Of a stretch of 64,000 nt of DNA, positions 11,876 through 22,598 are shown in pieces; position 1 is the first letter of the stretch; every line of letters begins with the position of its first letter. This stretch comes from Piliocolobus tephrosceles (taxonomy: Eukaryota; Chordata; Mammalia; Primates; Cercopithecidae). A model generated the notes under the pieces. That model was not told the origin of the DNA. It saw nothing but the letters and a program-made list of their open reading frames with translations, and did no database searches. The DNA lies in NCBI RefSeq assembly GCF_002776525.5, contig NC_045441.1, forward strand, positions 83,029,954 to 83,093,953, given 5' to 3'. A program made the translations under genes and the position numbers.

Positions 11876-12544
11876 TCAGGTAGTGTGGTGCCTCCAGCTT
11901 TGTTCTTTACGCTTAGGATTGTATTGGCTATTCAGGCTCTTTTTTTGGTTCCATATGAATTCTAAGATAGTTTTTTCTAATTCAGTGAAGAATGTCCATG
12001 ATAGTTTAATTGGAATAGCATCAAATCTATAAATTACTTTGGGCAGTATGGCCATTTTCACAACGTTGATTCTTCTTGTCCATGAGCGTGGAATATTTTT
12101 CCATTTGCTTGTGTCCTCTCCGATTCCTTTGAGCAGTGGTTTATAGTTCTCTTTGAAGAGGTCCTTCACTTTTCTTGTAAACTATATTTCTAGGTATTTT
12201 CCTTTTTTAAGCAATTGTGAATGGAATTCACAATTATTTCATAATTTGGCTCTCTGCTTGCCTACTGTAGGTGTACAGAAATGTTAGAAATTTTTGCACA
12301 TTGATTTTGCATCCTAAGATTTGCTGAAGTTTCTTATCAGCTTAAGAAGCTTTTGGGCTGAGATGATGGGGTTTTCTAGATACAGGATCATGTCATTTGC
12401 AAACAAAGATGGTTTGACTTCCTGTCTTCCTGTGTGGATGCCCTTTATTTCTTCCTCTTGCCTGATTTCCCTGTCCAGGACTTCCAATACTATGCTGAAT
12501 AGGAGTGGTGAAAGAGGGCATCTCCGTCTTGTGCCAGTTTTCAA
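11876..12544 (-). pseudogene. L1 ORF2 reverse-transcriptase remnants (two open pieces)
   Basis: Two minus-strand frames survive in the decayed ORF2. 12314-12544 (76 codons) begins with the block before the RT catalytic region and includes SLFANDMILYLE; the usual L1 catalytic motif is FADD, here changed to FAND. 11876-12169 (97 codons) covers the following thumb region with KVIYRFDAIPIKL. They are in separate frames. The altered catalytic position and breaks make an active enzyme impossible. Confidence 0.8.
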
Positions 12545-13048
12545 GGTGAATGTTCCTAGCTTTTGCCCATTCAGTATGATATTGGCTGTGGGTTTGTCAT
12601 ATATGGCTCTTATTATTTTGAGGCATATTCCTTCAATACCTAGTTTATTGAGTTTTTAACATGAAGGGATGTTGAATTTTTTGAAGGCCATTTATGTGTC
12701 TGTTGAGATAATCATGTGGTTAGTTTGTGGTTTTGTTTATATGATTAATCATGTTTATTGATTTATGAATGTTGAACTAACCTTGTATCCTGGGATAAAG
12801 CCTATTTCATCATGGTGGATAAGCTCTTTGATGTGCTGCTGGATTTGGTTTGCTAGTATTTTGTTGAGGATGTTTGCATTGATGTTCATCATGGACACTG
12901 GGTTGAAGTTTTCTTTTTTTGTTGTGTCCCTGCTAGGTATGGTGCCAGAATGATCATGGCCTCATAGAATGAATTGGGCAGGAGTCCTTCCTTCCCATTT
13001 TTCTGGAATAGTTTCAGTATAAATGGTAATGGTAATGTACATCTGGTA

Positions 13049-13295
13049 GTTCCAAAAGCAATAAGTCGCTGCAGGTTACTTTGCATTTCATAAGACTTTA
13101 TGTAAACAGAATCATAGAATATGTACTATTTTTGTCTGACTTCACTTAGCATTTTTTTTTTTTTTAGTTTAATCCATTTTGTGTATATCAGTTCTTCATT
13201 TCCATGGTTGGATGGCATTCTCTCGTATGGATATACCACCATTTTTTATCCACTCCCCTGTGGATGAGTAATTAGCTTGTTTTCAGTGGTACTCT
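13049..13295 (-). mobile_element. L1M fragment, inverted 5' half
   Basis: The antisense of the end of ORF2 and beginning of the 3' UTR of an old L1M element, recognisable in ATGGATATACCACCATTTTT near 13227 and in the run around CAGAATCATAGAATATG. It is immediately followed by the next 3' part of the same kind of element in the opposite orientation. A 14-base T run at 13151-13164 interrupts it. Confidence 0.75.
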
Positions 13296-13508
13296 GAACT
13301 TAGGGAGGGGTGGAAGGGAAAGAAGGGGTATGGGGTAAAGGGGGTGAAAAGAGAGAAGAAAGGAATTTTTAAAAGGCATTAGATAACTCGAGGATGATAC
13401 ATACATTAAACTATCTTGATTTTAGTGATGCATAGATGTATACATATGTCACAACTGGTTAAACTGTGCACTTTAAATATGTGTAGTGTGTTATATCTCC
13501 ACAAACTG
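13296..13508 (+). mobile_element. L1M 3' UTR end, plus strand
   Basis: A G/A-rich block (about 13300-13360), then the typical L1M terminal text: GTATACATATGTCACAACTG, GTGCACTTTAAATATGTG and an ATATCTCCACAAA end. Together with 13049-13295 this forms a head-to-head pair typical of an L1 with an inverted 5' part. Confidence 0.78.
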
Positions 13509-14542
13509 TTAACAGTTAATGATGAGTCTATTTTTCATCCCGCTAATAATAAGTACACTTAATCTCCCATTTTTAGAAAAGTTCTAGACAGATACGATCT
13601 TATACATAACAGGATCAATATTTTCTTAGAGCTTATAATTATTTCTTATTTCATTCTAAAAATGAAAATTATATGCATAGTTTTTGTAAATTATACCTTT
13701 CTATGAGCAAAGTATAATTTAACATGTAAAATATTCTTACAGGATGAACTGCTAAAACATCCAGTTTAGATTTCTCTCTCTGCCACCTGACTATCACACT
13801 TTGACATTTCTGCTTTCTACATGATGTCCTCAGGCAATTATTTTTCTCCTTTTTCATACAGGCTGTTTGTCCTGGTGGTATATTTTATTTTTACTTCATG
13901 GGAGTGGTAATGAATGTTTAATTTCATGATGCAAATACCACTGAATGTCATTCAAATACTTTTTTAAAATATAGATTTCATGATTCATTACATAGATTAA
14001 AATATTGCTAAAGTTATAACAACTGCTTCAGTGGATAAGACAGCTAATCGATACCCTCTAGTCATAACCTTAAGAGTTGATGAGTTATTCAGAATTTAGT
14101 TGATAGCAAACGCAATAACTTGTGCGCTATTTCTTATACTCTATCAGGGTTTATGAGGCCTTAAAAGCATTCAGATGGCAATCTTGTGTTATTAGAGATA
14201 ATTTCTTGTACCTTATGGCCACTTGTCAGTGGCTGCTGAGCTAATCAACAATCATATTGAAATTAATCACTTGTTTGCATATTTCATAGATTCATAATAC
14301 TGGAAATTAAACATATTGACAAATATTTATAATTTAAAAATTTATGTTTCTTAAATATATGTGATAATTTTGTCTTTTATGTGAATACTTTGCATAGCTA
14401 ATTTTTAATTTATGTTGTTCTTGAAGACTTGTTTCTATTTAGGTTGGCTATTTTTTTTTAGATTCTGTGTTTAGCAAACATTTATATTTCCTAAATCGAA
14501 TGTGTAACTTTAAAAATTCATTCGTGTGAAGAAAATGCAACA
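13509..14542. other. Unique AT-rich sequence, no gene recognised
   Basis: No identified repeat or gene. A 62-codon minus-strand frame at 13669-13857 has no recognisable features. Confidence 0.45.
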
Positions 14543-14754
14543 CAGGCATAACTCGGAGATATCATAGGTTCAGTTGCAGATCACTGGAAATAAAGCAAAC
14601 ACTGCAATGGAGCAAGTCACATTAATTTGCTGGTTTCCTGTGCATACAAAAGTTATATTTATGGTATCCTATAGTCTATTATGTGTGAAATAGCATTAGG
14701 TCCATAAAGCAAGCTACCAGGCAGAATTTTAAAATACTTTATTGCTAAAAAATG

Positions 14755-15096
14755 CTAACAATCATCTGAGCCTTCAGTGAGTAAAAATATTTTTCCTAAG
14801 GGAGGGTCTTCTTGCCTTAGTGTTGATTTCTGCTGACTGATCAGGGTGGTGGTTGCCAAAGATTGGGGTATCTGTGGAAGTTTCTTAAAATTAGATAACA
14901 ATACAGTTGACCACTTTGATTTACTCTTCCTTTCATGAAAAGTTCCTCTGGAGCATGCAGTGCTGTTTGATAGCAGTTTGCCCACAGTAGAACTTCTTTC
15001 TAATTTGGAGTGAATCCTCTCAAAACCTGCAGCTGCTTTATCAACTAAGTTTATGTAATATTCTAAATTCTTTGTTGTCATTTGAACAATGTCCAC
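14755..15096 (-). pseudogene. Tigger1 transposase C-terminal remnant
   Basis: A 113-codon minus-strand frame that starts in mid-protein and ends at the normal C-terminal region (ending GSDDC). It belongs to the pogo/CENP-B-like transposase of Tigger1. Further transposase sequence upstream (15540-17200, minus strand) is broken by stops, frameshifts and two insertions, so no functional enzyme can be made. Confidence 0.8.
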
Positions 15097-15228
15097 AGCA
15101 TCTTCACCAGAAGTAGATTCATCTCAGGCATCTCAAGAAACCACTTTCTTTGCTCATCCAAAAGAAGCAACTCCTCATCTGTTATAATTTTATTAAGAAA
15201 TTATAACAATTCAGTAATGTCTTCAGGC

Positions 15229-15531
15229 TTTTTTTTTTTTTCTTTTTTTAGATGGAGTTTTGCTCTTATTGCCCAGGCTGGAGTGCAATGGCATAATCTC
15301 CGCTCACTGCAACCTCTGCTTCCTGGGTTCAAGTGATTCTCCTGCCTCAGCCTACTGAGCAGCTGGGAGTACAGGCGTGTGCCACTATGCCCAGCTAATT
15401 TTTGTATTTTTAGTAGAGACAGGGTTTCGTTATATTGGCCAGGCTGGTCTGGAACTCCTGACCTCAGGTGATCCTCCCACCTGGGCCTTCCAAAGTGCTG
15501 GGATTACAGGCATGAGCCACCATGCCCGGCT
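15229..15531 (-). mobile_element. Alu (AluS/J type), minus strand, inside Tigger1
   Basis: A full-length Alu in antisense: T-rich tail at 15229-15251, right monomer, A-rich linker near 15400-15418, left monomer ending GCCACCATGCCCGGC. It interrupts the Tigger1 transposase. Comparison with the expected Tigger1 text suggests a little host sequence is missing at the junction, and I see no clean TSD. Confidence 0.93.
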
Positions 15532-15883
15532 GTTTTCTTGCTATTAAAACCATATCTGCAGTGATTTCCTCCACTGAAGTCTTGAACCCCTCAAAGTTAC
15601 TTATGAGGGCTAGAAATAACTTATTTAAACTTCTGTTAATATTGATATTTCAACCTCTTTCTATGAAACATGAATGTTCTTAATGGCATCTAGAATAATT
15701 AATTCTTTGGAGAAGGTGTTCAATTTACCTTTCCCAGATCCATCAAAGAAATCACTATCTATGGCATTATAAATTTATGAAAGGTATTTTATTAAATAAC
15801 AGGGCTCAATTGATATTTGAAATTACTCCTTGATTTATAGACTACAGAGTGGATGTTGTGTTAGCAGGCATAAAAACATTAAT

Positions 15884-16330
15884 TTTAAGGAAGAAAAAAA
15901 TTTATCTGAGGAATTCCAGCCACTTAATTATCAGTCCCAGAGAGAAATGGGAATGAGGCAGCAGTCAACAATCTGCTTCCCCACTTGAAGCTGCTTGCAG
16001 TATGTACTCTAGACTGTCACCACAAATCGCTGTAAATTAACCTAAGAATGCCACATACTGGACATTGTAGCCCATACACTCTAGTTCACAATGTATAGAT
16101 AATCCTAATCACTGTCATTTCTGTAAACCATTAGGATTCCTAAAAAATAACTTTGTATCAGCCCTCTCCTTGTCTTTTTTGCCTCTAAAAACCTGCTTGT
16201 AACAAAGGCCAAATGGGGCTCATACCACAAGGTTACTTGGGTTGAGGCTTCCGAGCAGTTGCCTCATCTTGGTTCAAGTAAATTACCTAAAATTATATTT
16301 TGTGCCTTGGCTTCTTCCTTTACGTCAATA
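15884..16330 (+). mobile_element. Unidentified LTR-like insertion in Tigger1
   Basis: About 445 bp that does not belong to Tigger1, whose text stops near ACATTAAT (15877-15884) and resumes at CTCCTTATACATC (16334). The right half has the look of an ERV class I LTR: a block around CCTCTAAAAACCTGCTTGTAAC (16180-16201), a later AAGTAAATTACC, and an end near TTTACGTCA. Left TG and a clean short TSD were not found. The family was not recognised. Confidence 0.55.
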
Positions 16331-17655
16331 GTCTCCTTATACATCTTCATCAGAGCTCTTGGGTGAATAGGTGCGTTGTCAATGGGCAGAAACACTTTGA
16401 CATTAATCTTTTTTTTTTTTTTTTTTCTGAGTAATAGGACTCAACAATGGGCTTAAAGTATTCAGTAAGGCATGATGTAAAATGTTGTGCTGTCTTCCAT
16501 GCTTTGTTGTTGCATTTATAGTGCACAGACAGAACAGATTTAGCATAATTATCAAGAGTCTAGGATTTTCTGAATGGTGAATGAATGCTGGCTTCAACTG
16601 AAAGTCACCAGCTACATTATTCCGTTAGGAATTCTTCTCTTTAGCTATGAAAGTTGCACATGGTATCTTCTTCCAATAGAAGCCTCTTTTATCTGCCACT
16701 GAAAACCTTTTACTTATGAATAACCTTAGCTAGATCTTCTGGATCAGTTGCTGCAGTTTCTATATCATCACCTTGTAACTTTAATGTTATAGAGATGGCT
16801 CCCTTCCTTAAACCTCATGAACTACCCGCTACTAGCTTCAATCTTTTCTTCTACAGCTTCCTTGCCTCCCCCAGCCTTCACAGAATTGAAGAGAGTGAAG
16901 GCCTTGCTCTGGGTTAGGCTTTCCCTTAAGGGAATGTTGTGACTGATTTGATCTTCTCTTTAGTCCACTCAAATTTTCTCCATATTAGCAATAAGGCTGT
17001 TTTGCTTTCTCATCATTCATGCGTTCACAGGAGTAGCACTGTTAATTTTCTTTAAAAACTTTTCCTTTGCATTCAGAACTTTGCTAACTGTTTGAGTCAA
17101 GTGGGCAAGCTTTCAGCTTATCTCAGCTTTTGACATGCCTTCCTCACTAAACTTAATAGTTTCTAGCTTTTGGTTTAGAGTGAGAGAAGTCTGACTTTCC
17201 TATTACTTAAACACTTAGAGGTCATTACAGGATTAACAATTGACCTAATTTCAATATTATTGTGTCTCAGGGAATAGGGAGGGCCAAAGAGAAGGAGAGA
17301 GATGGGGAAACTGCTGGTCAGTGAAGCAGTCAGAATATATACAACATTTATTGGTTAAGTTCACAGTTCTATATGAACATGGTTCTTGGTGCCTCCAAGC
17401 AATTACAATATAAACATTAAAGATTGCTGATCACGGCTCACCATAACAAATAGAATAATAATGAAAGAGTGTGAAATATTGTGAGAATTACCAAAGTGTG
17501 ACACAGAGACAAGAAGTGAGCACAGGCTGTTGGGAGAATGGCACATGTAGACTTGTTTGATGCAGCATTGCCACAAACCTTCAATTTGTTAAAAAAAAAA
17601 AGAAAAAGAAAAAAGAAATGCAATATTTGAGAAATACAATAAAATGAAACACAAT

Positions 17656-18203
17656 CAAATTACTTTCCCAACCCACACAAGCAAATGCAGTGTAAGTCCT
17701 GTTTTCAGGTAGGAGAAGGGAGACTTCTGGTCTATATCTGGCCTTACTACCAGCTAGAAGTGTATGATTTCCTTCATTCCCAATTTTCCTACCTCTAAAA
17801 GAGGGGTTTGGTTAATTGACAAGTTTCTTTTGAACTCTAACAGTGTCATTAATTTTTGTTACTTTGGAACAGGATCCGTACATGTCCAAGTTACGTTTGA
17901 GGAGAAAAAGAACTCAGTTAATATTTTTGACAATAAAATATGAGAGTGACACAAGAATTTGAGGGAAAGGAATCTGAAGATTTGGGCTCACTAGTTTCCA
18001 CAATGATTTACTCAGCAGAAAAATGAATACTCACTTGATTCTCCAAACTTTTGCCACTGCAGACAAAGCCCAAGGCACAAGAAGAGATTACAGTAAATTT
18101 TATGTCTCACATTAAAATCTTCCAAATATCTTCAATCTAATAATTTGTGCCAAAAGACATCTGATTTACAATTATAATTTCAATGTGTGAAAAGCACTTG
18201 TTT
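17656..18203. other. Unique sequence before assembly gap
   Basis: No repeat or gene recognised. It ends in TTT directly at the N run. Confidence 0.4.
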
Positions 18204-18303
18204 NNNNNNNNNNNNNNNNNNNNNNNNNNNNNNNNNNNNNNNNNNNNNNNNNNNNNNNNNNNNNNNNNNNNNNNNNNNNNNNNNNNNNNNNNNNNNNNNN
18301 NNN
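18204..18303. other. Assembly gap, 100 N
   Basis: Exactly 100 N, the conventional length for a gap of unknown size. The right edge is CAAACAAACAAACC and the left edge is TTT, so a simple repeat or retroposon tail may have broken the assembly. Any reading frame spanning it is meaningless. Confidence 0.99.
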
Positions 18304-19650
18304 CAAACAAACAAACCAAAAACGATTTGGCAACTGAAAGAGTCAATTCCAACCACTACAGGCTAAAGTTAATTTCCTGCCAAGTGTTTTGCTTTCAAAT
18401 GTAGAGCCCCACATAGCAACATTCCAAGTCTAGTGTTAAAAATTAAGCCAATCTCTAAAAAAGAAAAGGACTCTGATATTTGTGCTTTTGCAAATGCTGA
18501 GAGTAACTTTGGAATTACATTCTAAGACAGTCATCAAGGTTGATAGAATATATGAAATATTAATGGAAAGATTTAGATTAGAAAGGCAGGGGCTAGAAAA
18601 GTGGTTCGCCTGTGGAGGTCCCTGTGTTGATTGTTTCCTCTGGGAGATTACATTGCAAAGGGCTCTTATTATTTTCAAAGTAAGCAGCAGAAAAATGATT
18701 TTCTCAGTTCCCCAAAAATGTATTTATAAGCACAACACAACTACTAAATCATATTACTCCAGGCTCATGTGGGTGAACAAGTATTTTGTTTTCTTTTTCT
18801 AAACATCTTTTTTAAAATAAAGACAGATTACTATTGCAGAAAGAGTGAAAGTTATTTATTTCAAAACCAGGTGGCTGAAAGAAGGTTTACCAGGAACTAT
18901 TCCTCAGACATGAACAAAGTTCTTTGCCCTTTTATATACAAAAGAAGATTGGAAAAGAAAGTAACATGTAAAAGCAATGCAATGGAAAAATAAAATCTGA
19001 AAGTATTCATACTTAAGGATTTAGTTTTGGTTACATACATTTGGCCACATGACACAAATTGCTTTATTTCTTTGTTTTCACCTTTTTTCTGCTAGTGTGG
19101 GGCTAATTCTTATAAAATAGTATCATATAAATCTTACTATATCAAACAAGCAAAGACTTTCCCTATACAAAATAAAAAAGCTGTTATATCTTCTTCTTCA
19201 CCCAAAGTCTAACTTTTAGGTAGGACAGAGTAAACATGCTTTTAAAAATGCATCCATTTTATTTTATTTTTTTTAGATAGAATAGGAATTAGTCCTTTAG
19301 CTATACTGTGTATAACATTTCTAAGATAGTCTCATTTGTGGTAGGGATAATTTGTTTTATAAATACTTTTATTTTTTATGCATAAATGGTGTTCTTATAA
19401 TTTCTATTTACAAAATTATTTTATCACTATTTAAATTGATAATATGTGCGTATTCTTTCTGATTGTTAACTTTTCATATTTCTCTTTCCAAGAGTTAACT
19501 TTTCACTATATAAGTATCAACTTCAAATGGTCAGTTTTTCCTGCCGATATCTGTGTGCAGCCACAATCTAAGACCATATTATTCTACGTGACTTCCACAG
19601 TTTTGAATGCACTAAGTCTTGTATAAGCACTATCTTTTTAAAATTGTGTC
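18304..19650. other. Unique sequence, no gene recognised
   Basis: AT-rich, no named repeat recognised. Frames such as 18482-18802 on the plus strand lack recognisable features. Confidence 0.4.
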
Positions 19651-19980
19651 TTTTTATTTATTTATTTATTTATTTATTTTTGAGACAGGGTCTCAGTCTA
19701 TTGCTGGAGTGCAGTCAGTAGTCTCAGGCTGGAGTGCAGTGGTGTGATCTCAGCTCACTGCAACCTCCGTCTCCAGGATTCAAGCGATTTTCGTGCTTCA
19801 GCTTCCCAAGTAGCTGGGATTACAGGTGTGAGCCACCATGTCTGGCTAACTTGTGTAATTTTAATAAGACAGGTTTAAACCATGTTGGCCAGGCTGTTTT
19901 CTAACTCCCAACCTCAGGTAATCCACTTGCCTCGACTTCCCAAAGTGCGGGATTATAGGCATGGACCACCATGCCCGACC
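19651..19980 (-). mobile_element. Alu (older AluS/J), minus strand
   Basis: Tail of (TTTA)n at 19655-19682, then a full antisense Alu ending ATGCCCGACC at 19980. Many substitutions and small indels are present, including a local duplication (GCTGGAGTGCAGT at 19703-19715 and again at 19728-19740). Confidence 0.92.
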
Positions 19981-20321
19981 AGATCCTCTCTTTTCACTAT
20001 GTCTTTTTAGTAACTTATTCTGAGACTTGAAGAGGAACTTTCTCTCACCTTTACTATTTATTGGACTAACTGTTTCATAAATGGGTAACTCTAAGGTACA
20101 CAGAAAAGGTGCAGAATTACCATGGCACAGGAGTGTTCTCTCTGTTCCCACTGTTTTATAGGAACAGTGAAACTGCATGGTCACTCCATGTTTTTCTTGC
20201 TTTTCTCGAAGAATGTTTACTTCAACAAATATTTTGTTTCTTCTATGTGTAAGACTTGTGTGTTAAGTACTATATCCAAACTACACTTTTCCTTCAAAGT
20301 CCAAATCAAGTTTATAGTTTC

Positions 20322-20608
20322 TTTTTCTTTTTTTTTTTAACTTTGGGGATGATTTATTGCATAAGAATAAATCACTAATTCAATTACATTAAAAATATAT
20401 ACAATTATCACCAAAAACCCATCATTCTAATATGGTTTCCATCTTTGTATATTCTCTTCCACATGTAAATGCTTTATATAATTGTTATCATAAGCTATTA
20501 CAATTCTTATTCTGTCATACTGTCATATTTAAACATGTCCTTTGGTGTTATAATGTCTTTATAATTGATATTTTTAACATTTAAATAACACTTGTTCATG
20601 TGGATATG
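20322..20608 (-). other. Retroposed non-L1 segment with poly(A) signal and tail
   Basis: Read on the minus strand, about 270 bp of AT-rich sequence ends with AATAAA (complement at 20353-20358), followed about 14 bases later by a poly(A) tail (T run 20322-20338 with one interruption). This is the form of a polyadenylated transcript end. It is not L1 3' UTR and I do not recognise it. It is most simply flanking DNA transduced by the parent L1, with the intervening L1 3' end lost at the inversion junction. A separate host mRNA is the alternative. Confidence 0.6.
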
Positions 20609-20936
20609 CTGAGTAGCCTAACTGGGAGACATCCCCCACTAGGGGCAGTCTGACATCCCACACCTCACAGGGTGGAGTACACCCCTGAGGGGAAACTTCT
20701 AAAGCAAGAATCAGACAGGTGCACTCGCTGTTCAGCAATATTCTATCTTCTGCAACCTCTGCTGTTGATACCCAGACAAACAGGGTCTGGAGTGGACCTC
20801 AAGCAATCCCCAACAGACCTATAGCTGAGGGTCCTGACTGTCAGAAGGAAAACCATCAAACAGGAAGGACACCTATACCAAAACCCCATCAGTACGTCAC
20901 CATCATCAAAGACCAGAGACAGATAAAACCACAAAG

Positions 20937-21953
20937 ATGGGGAAAAAGCAGGGCAGAAAAGCTGGAAATTCAAAAAATAAGAGCGCATCTCCCCCTGCAA
21001 AGGAGCACAGCCCATCGCCAGCAACGGATCAAAGTTGGTCAGAGAATGACTTTGACGAGATGAGAGAAGAAGGCTTCAGTCCATCAAACCTCTCAGAGCT
21101 AAAGGAGGAATTACGTACCCAGCGCAAAGAAACTAAAAATCTTGAAAAAAGAGTGGAAGAATTGACAGCTAGACTAATTAATGCAGAGAAGGTCATACAT
21201 GAAATGACAGAAATGAAAACCATGACACGAGAAATACGTGACAAATGCACAAGCTTCAGCAACTGACTCGATCAACTGGAAGAAAGAGTATCAGCGATTG
21301 AGGATCAAATGAATGAAATGAAGCGAGAAGAGAAACCAAAAGAAAAAAGAAGAAAAAGAAATGAACAAAGCCTGCAAGAAGTATGGGATTATGTAAAAAG
21401 ACCAAATCTACGTCTGATTGGGGTGCCTGAAAGTGAGGGGGAAAATGGAACCAAACTGGAAAACACTCTTCAGGATATCATCCAGGAGAACTTCCCCAAC
21501 CTAGCAGGGCAGGCCAACATTCAAATTCAGGAAATACAGAGAACACCACAAAGATACTCCTCCAGAAGAGCAACTCCAAGACACATAATTGCCAGATTCA
21601 CCAAAGTTGAAATGAAGGAAAAATTCTTAAGGGCAACCAGAGAGAAAGATCGGGTTACCCACAAAGGGAAGCCCATCAGACTGACAGCAGATCTCTCGGC
21701 AGAAACTCTACAAGCCAGAAGAGAGTGGGGGCCGATATTCAACGTTCTTAAAGAAAAGAATTTTAAACCCAGAATTTCATATCCGGCCAAACTAAGTTTC
21801 ATAAGTGAAGGAGAAATAAAATTCTTTACAGATAAGCAAATGCTGAGAGATTTTGTCACCACCAGGCCTGCCTTACAAGAGACCCTGAAGGAAGCCCTAA
21901 ACATGGAAAAGAACAACCAGTACCAGCCATTGCAAAAACATGCCAAAATGTAA
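20937..21953 (+). pseudogene. L1 ORF1 (RNA-binding chaperone), one nonsense codon
   Basis: ORF1 encodes the trimeric RNA-binding protein of the L1 ribonucleoprotein. From the ATG at 20937 (start context GATGGGGAAAAAG) to the stop at 21951-21953 the frame is 338 codons plus stop, the normal length for primate ORF1p, with no indel. It is broken only by TGA at 21264-21266 (codon 110), at the coiled-coil, where related copies have arginine; a CGA-to-TGA CpG transition is likely. Downstream the RRM and C-terminal domains remain in frame (for example NLRLIGVPESEGENGTKLEN). Heptad-like Leu/Lys/Glu text marks the coiled coil at about residues 50-150. Confidence 0.93.
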
Positions 21954-22016
21954 AGACCATCGAGGCTAGGAAGAAACTGCATCAAATAACGAGCAAAATA
22001 ACCAGTTAATATCATA

Positions 22017-22584
22017 ATGGCAGGATCAAGTTCACACATAACAATATTAACCTTAAATGTAAATGGACTAAATGCTCCAATTAAAAGACACAGACTGGCA
22101 AACTGGATAAAGAGTCAAGACCCATCAGTCTGCTGTATTCAGGAGACCCATCTCACATGCAGAGACATACATAGGCTCAAAATAAAGGGATGGAGGAAGA
22201 TCTACCAAGCAAATGGAGAACAAAAAAAAGTAGGGGTTGCAATCCTAGTCTCTGATAAAACAGACTTTAAACCATCAAAGATCAAAAGAGACAAAGAAGG
22301 CCATTACATAATGGTAAAGGGATCAATTCAACAGGAAGAGCTAACTATCCTAAATATATATGCATCCAATACAGGAGCACCCAGATTCATAAAGCAAGTC
22401 CTTAGAGACTTACAAAGAGACTTAGACTCCCATACAATCATAATGGGAGACTTCAACACTCCACTGTCAACATTAGACAGATCAACGCAACAGAAAGTTA
22501 ACAAGGATATCCAGGAATTGAACTCATCTCTGCACCAAGCGGACCTAACAGACATCTATAGAACTCTCCACCCCAAGTCAACAG
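22017..22584 (+). pseudogene. L1 ORF2 endonuclease domain, truncated at codon 189
   Basis: ORF2 begins at ATG 22017, 63 bp after the ORF1 stop, which is the normal spacing. About 189 codons of the apurinic-like endonuclease domain are open. Catalytic-site motifs are visible: LNVNGLN (Asn near residue 14), QETHLT (Glu near 43) and MGDFNTP (Asp near 145). The domain is cut before the last active-site Asp and His (around residues 205-230), and the frame then runs 44 codons into flanking DNA to a stop at 22716-22718. The fused product would lack a complete active site. Confidence 0.92.
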
Positions 22585-22598
22585 AAGTTTATAGTTTC

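Larger units (their letters stand above)
10787..13048 (-). mobile_element. 5'-truncated L1, minus strand (about 2.26 kb)
   Basis: Reading left to right this is the antisense of an L1: a T-rich tail from about 10790, 3' UTR, ORF2 C-terminal region, then reverse-transcriptase region up to about 13048. The frame is broken repeatedly. The element carries an internal tandem duplication (11669-11814). Its 5' end meets an older L1M remnant. Clear TSDs were not found; a shared GGTAGTT at 10767-10773 and 13045-13051 is only suggestive, since it may be L1's own sequence at the right end. Confidence 0.92.
14543..17655 (-). mobile_element. Tigger1 DNA transposon (TcMar-Tigger), interrupted
   Basis: The left terminal inverted repeat begins CAGGCATAACTCGGAGATAT. 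The right end (about 17615-17655) is a decayed copy of the inverted repeat. Between them the sequence follows Tigger1 in the transposase-antisense direction, apart from an Alu (15229-15531), an unidentified LTR-like insert (about 15884-16330) and an expanded T run (16409-16426). It is a cut-and-paste element long inactive in primates. Net Tigger1 sequence is about 2.3-2.4 kb, close to full length. Confidence 0.92.
20308..22598. mobile_element. Composite retro-insertion: inverted L1 piece plus non-L1 3' segment
   Basis: A perfect 14-bp TSD, AAGTTTATAGTTTC, occurs at 20308-20321 and 22585-22598. Inside, from left to right: a T-rich tail (20322-20338), about 270 bp that is not L1 (to about 20608), then sense L1 from late 5' UTR through ORF1 into ORF2, stopping at 22584. 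The missing L1 3' end and the head-on orientation fit twin priming: the insertion's 3' end is on the left (minus strand), and the L1 piece is the inverted 5' part primed next to the right TSD. The target edge TTTC/AG is a variant of the L1 endonuclease site. Confidence 0.85.

Noticed and set aside
15229..15336. Hydrophobic plus-strand frame ending in Alu text
   Set aside because: Alu-derived frame; no promoter or splice context.
18137..18404. Frames spanning the 100-N gap
   Set aside because: Contain unknown residues; cannot be evaluated.
20719..21063. 114-codon frame upstream of and overlapping L1 ORF1
   Set aside because: Lies in the L1 5' UTR and an alternate phase of ORF1; no recognised protein.
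21527..22039. 170-codon antisense frame over ORF1
   Set aside because: Complement of the conserved ORF1 sequence; a shadow frame.
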